Under the pieces are notes generated by a model that was not told the DNA's origin, did no database searches, and saw nothing but the letters and a program-made list of their open reading frames with translations. From the NCBI GenBank assembly GCA_034190875.2, contig CM067358.1, positions 40,943,014 to 41,007,013 on the forward strand: a stretch of 64,000 bases of DNA, in the 5' to 3' direction. This document shows, piece by piece, positions 61,001-64,000 of this stretch; the first letter of the stretch is position 1, and the number at the start of each line of letters is the position of its first letter. A program made the translations under genes and the position numbers. The DNA is from Urechis unicinctus. Lineage: Eukaryota; Annelida; Polychaeta; Xenopneusta; Urechidae.

Positions 61001-63014
61001 GTGACAAGGAAGATGATAATGCTTATTTAACAACGACACAAATAGTGCAGGTTAAACTGAAGAAGATGGTGCTGGCATGGGAGCACAGCGACACAACAGT
61101 CTAATGTATAATAGATTATGAATCCTATACAATGATTGATCATATAAGCATACTGGCCAATGAGGTCAGAGGTCAGCACCTCCTGGTGTCTGATACTTAC
61201 AGCGGCCTTCCTGATCAACAAGAGGATATTCCTGCTGGCCTTCAGGGCAACAAGAGCCTGGAAGCAAGCAACCAACAAAAACACCCTCACTAGACACCAT
61301 CACGAATAAGTTTTTTCCACAAGGATATGAATCAAGTTAGCCGAGAAGCGAAGATACAGACCTCTCCGTGCGTAACGTTGATGAAGCTGGTGCCGTTGAC
61401 GCTAAGAATCTGGTCACCAGGTGTCAGGCCGGCAACCTCAGCATAGCCATTGGGTCGTACTGAACTCACAAATATGCCCTCCATCCCTGGGGGACCACTG
61501 CACACTCTGTCATCACAGCAGACAATCAAGCTGAATTGTTCTGTTGGCCTATAAAAATGGGAATTGGGAAACCTCTGTAGACACGCTACCTGCAGCCGAG
61601 TATGCCCCCTACTGGCAGATGAATGAAGAGCTTCACTTCCTCCAGTCTCTCCTCACCATCTGCATCCCCCGCCTCCTCCTGGAAGTAGTCAGAATCTCAG
61701 CTACAATTTTCACATGTGTACCAATGTCTTCATATCAGCAGCAACAAAACTTAACCAACTTATGAGGGGGAAATGTTATATGCAGTTAATGCCCGATAAT
61801 AAAACACACATAGAAAAGACTCTTCAGGTGAGTTTTGAGGAGGTAATGGGGCGGGCTGGTCATGGGTGGGCTGGTCATGGGGTGGGCTGGTCATGTGGCA
61901 GGCTGGTCATGGGGTGGGCTTGTCATGGGGGCTGGTCATGGGGTGATTGTAGGGAGGACTGAGTGCTGCTATGAAAAGATAACCCACCTGGCTGTCAGTG
62001 TAGTCTGTGTCCAGATAATGCCAGCTCACCTCCTCACCTCTTTACACAGGCAGGTGTCACAATCATCATGAAAATCAGATGCAGTATAGCAGTGATGTTA
62101 AAAGTCATTATTCGCCGAAAGTAGGTTGTCATTTTCAAAATATAACTATACAACAAAATCTCTCATGGTGATGTCATGTCATGTCAGGTTGTGAGAAATA
62201 TAACAGAGTTTCAGCAGATCTGAAAGATAATGCCAGCCAACAGTCGACCATTAATGACTCTATCAAGAGGTGCTGTTTTCATTATACTGAAGAAGAACAA
62301 TATGAAAGTGCAACACTACTGACTCTTTCTTTATGAAAGCCTCAAATAAGATGTTGATCTATTGTGATTAACTTCATTTTTCAGTAAGCCATTGGTATTC
62401 CGTTCATCATTTTCACAAACAGAGGCAAGAAGACAACACAACTCACTCCTTAACCGGCAGCATCCCCATATCTGTAACCGTAGCAATATGCTTCATCACT
62501 TAAACCACTTATCATACATGATATCATTCAAATGATTGTGTTTTCTTCGTAAGGTAATTATTTGGACATCAGGAATATTGGCATCCACAGCTAATATATA
62601 AATAACTATCATCTGATGTGGGGGATGCTGCGAGATAGAGGCACGTACGTCTGACTTTGAGGACGAGCTCAGCGCGATGTCTGATGAGGTTTAACACTTC
62701 CAGGTGTATGGCTTGACTGATGGTGAACCCGTTGATACGCACGATCTCATCGCCCACCTGTCGATGATTCACACACACACACATATGGTCATCTGAGGTG
62801 ACATATCATTGCTTGGTGCATGGGAACTTATCACAGCATTATCCAAGGAGAATCTTCCACAGTGGAAATTGACGTGACAATGATGGCCCTAGGATCATGT
62901 AGCAGTTATGTTTAGACTAAAACTAGCTGTTATTAATTACCCGAAGTCCCTGCTTGGCCGCGGTGGAGTTGGGAATAACTCGGGAGACATAGATCCCCAC
63001 TCCATGCTCCAGAC
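58039..63014 (-). CDS. USH1C: Harmonin-like triple-PDZ scaffold, 3' part of gene (5' end outside window)
   Basis: Harmonin organises actin-linked complexes with cadherin-23, myosin VIIa and sans, in hair cells and microvilli of vertebrates. Exons on the minus strand: 63014-62941, 62757-62649, 62037-61984 (or 61988), 61695-61590, 61506-61362, 61257-61201, 60969-60866, 60693-60665, 60400-60344, 60156-59660, 59579-59473, 59366-59294, 59145-59092, 58991-58883, 58340-58228, 58110-58039; about 586 residues. PDZ1 has GLEHGVGIYVS and VGDEIVRINGFTIS; the linker WHYLDTD matches vertebrate WQYVD; PDZ2 has GMEGIFVSSV and GDQILSVNG followed by ARELF, a harmonin hallmark; PDZ3 has VGDEIMMVDG. A long Ser/Pro/Thr-rich exon (60156-59660) replaces the coiled coil. 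The exon ending 61984 needs a weak GG/GTTATC donor to keep phase. Whirlin is the main alternative; the ARELF motif and PDZ1 wording favour harmonin. The N-terminal exons should lie right of 64000. Confidence 0.82.
58314..58806. repeat. 42-bp minisatellite made from the PDZ3 exon edge
   Basis: Twelve units of 42 bases; the first is the start of coding exon 58340-58228 itself. On the gene strand each unit contains ATAAG/GTGAGATCCAGGTG and GGTGATGAGATC, that is the 3' splice site plus the codons for EIQVGDEI. Units differ by a few bases. The long open frames through the array on both strands follow from the 42-base (14-codon) period and are not genes. In the gene's own frame each upstream unit reads into stop codons. 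Confidence 0.95.
61848..61945. repeat. GGGCTGGTCATGG minisatellite in a harmonin intron
   Basis: About six imperfect tandem copies of a 14-16 base unit, for example GTGGGCTGGTCATG. It lies in the short intron between exons 62037-61984 and 61695-61590. Confidence 0.8.
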
Positions 63015-63019
63015 CTGAC

Positions 63020-64000
63020 AACACATATGGTTAAAACATCATAGGGGATACAGCAAGAAGCCATTGTAATTCTGCACTACAGCCGCTACATGCTTGCAAG
63101 CTGGGAAAAAAATTGCAGGTAACCAAAGTTGTATATGCTGATCATAACGCAATTCTGTTGAAAATGTGGATATACAAGCATCATAATGTCAGCCCTCTGT
63201 TTAGGATAATCTCTCGTCGTGTTCAATTTGTAGTCGTGTCGGTACACACGAGAAAAATAACTGAAGCACTGGTGGCGGGAGGGGCGGAAACCAACACAGG
63301 AAGACACCCCCAGTTTAGGGCAACAACCCCACCACCAAACTTGTCTTAACTGAAGTTGCTTATAAGTAATTGCGTTATGTGGGTCTGTCATATGGATTTC
63401 CATGTCATAGAGACCGACAGGTCACAGTGATGACAGGTCACAGTGATGACGCCAATGGATGGACGTCAGTTGACATTACTCCACGAATAATCACTGTCCA
63501 CATTAAACTACGAAACTATATGTGATGTGAGCGAAGAACTTAGAGCTACGCTTAGAGCGCTCACTCTGACTAGTTATGCTGTGAATATGCAAATGAGTGG
63601 AATAGTACCCCCGTCGTTAGATGGCGCTACCATTAAATCAACAAAAGCACATGCGCTGCTAATGAAATGTCTTCAGATTAGTCTAGCCGGCCACGCCTCT
63701 GAATAGTTCAGGAAATTCCGCGTGATTTTAATAGACGCTATGACAAAACAGCGCGCTGCTTACAGGTGGCGTGTTCACATAGTTGGTCAGACGGAGGCGC
63801 GAGTGAGCCATCTGCGGTGGGAATGTGGGGGTCGCCAACCGAGCGCTATTACTGAACTACAAAGTATGACGTCACATCGATGATCGCGTTCGTCACTTGC
63901 TCTTTAACATCTTATTTTTGTCTGTAACATCCTAGTCATGTTTGGGACACAATATCTCAGTGAAAAGGATCAAAATCAAATTTGTGTGGTTATTGAGAGA
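63020..64000. other. Intron or 5' region of the harmonin-like gene
   Basis: I see no further exon of the gene here. Either a large intron leading to the N-terminal harmonin exons beyond the window, or a promoter for a form starting at PDZ1. No repeats or RNA genes recognised. Confidence 0.35.

Overview
This is intron-rich, AT-rich animal DNA. Genes are split by short introns with GT-AG borders, introns carry long (TA)n tracts, and the protein set is bilaterian: one Myb, an ALDH3-type fatty aldehyde dehydrogenase, FAM199X, SKP1 and a harmonin (USH1C)-like PDZ scaffold. A single Myb of the A/B/c-Myb type and the density of DNA transposons fit an invertebrate, perhaps marine. I cannot name the species or phylum from sequence alone. 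All gene models were built by hand from reading frames, splice borders and phase agreement.

Layout. 1-2.9 kb: no recognised gene, ending in a long (TA)n tract. 2.95-4.33 kb (+): an unrecognised 461-residue protein in one exon. 7.2-13.3 kb (-): a complete 18-exon Myb gene of about 839 codons. 17.2-50.3 kb: a direct tandem duplication. Copy A (about 17.21-34.16 kb) and copy B (about 34.17-50.31 kb) each carry a 14-exon ALDH3-like gene (-) and the 3' end of FAM199X (-). 49.6-53.0 kb (-): the intact FAM199X gene, whose last two exons lie inside copy B. 54.0-55.6 kb (+): SKP1, head to head with FAM199X. 58.0-63.0 kb (-): most of a harmonin-like gene with three PDZ domains, whose first exons lie beyond the right edge.

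The duplication is the central feature. The two copies remain easily alignable, and nearly all their large length differences are mobile-element insertions in one copy only, so each copy serves as the empty site for the other. Copy A received a Ty3/Gypsy-type retrotransposon (28.0-33.8 kb) inside the duplicated FAM199X exons, a small TAGTC-ended MITE, a 44-bp inverted repeat and about 1.3 kb near its left end. Copy B received a larger TAGTC-ended MITE, a 107-bp MITE, a 1.5-kb CCCAG-starting insert, and a 4.3-kb element with long inverted repeats that itself contains a nested 2.6-kb element carrying four correctly spliced-looking exons of unknown origin.

Fate of the copies. ALDH copy A is open throughout (488 residues with a C-terminal membrane anchor). 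ALDH copy B has a one-base deletion in exon 10 that removes the conserved C-terminal part. The FAM199X tail in copy A is a broken fragment. Two unrelated exons (ALDH exon 6 and the harmonin PDZ3 exon) have their 3' splice site and first exon bases amplified as a 42-bp tandem repeat.

The best candidates for undescribed biology are the 4.3-kb inverted-repeat element with its orphan reading frame, the nested CACGTGG-rich element with a captured or self-encoded multi-exon gene, and the exon-edge minisatellites.
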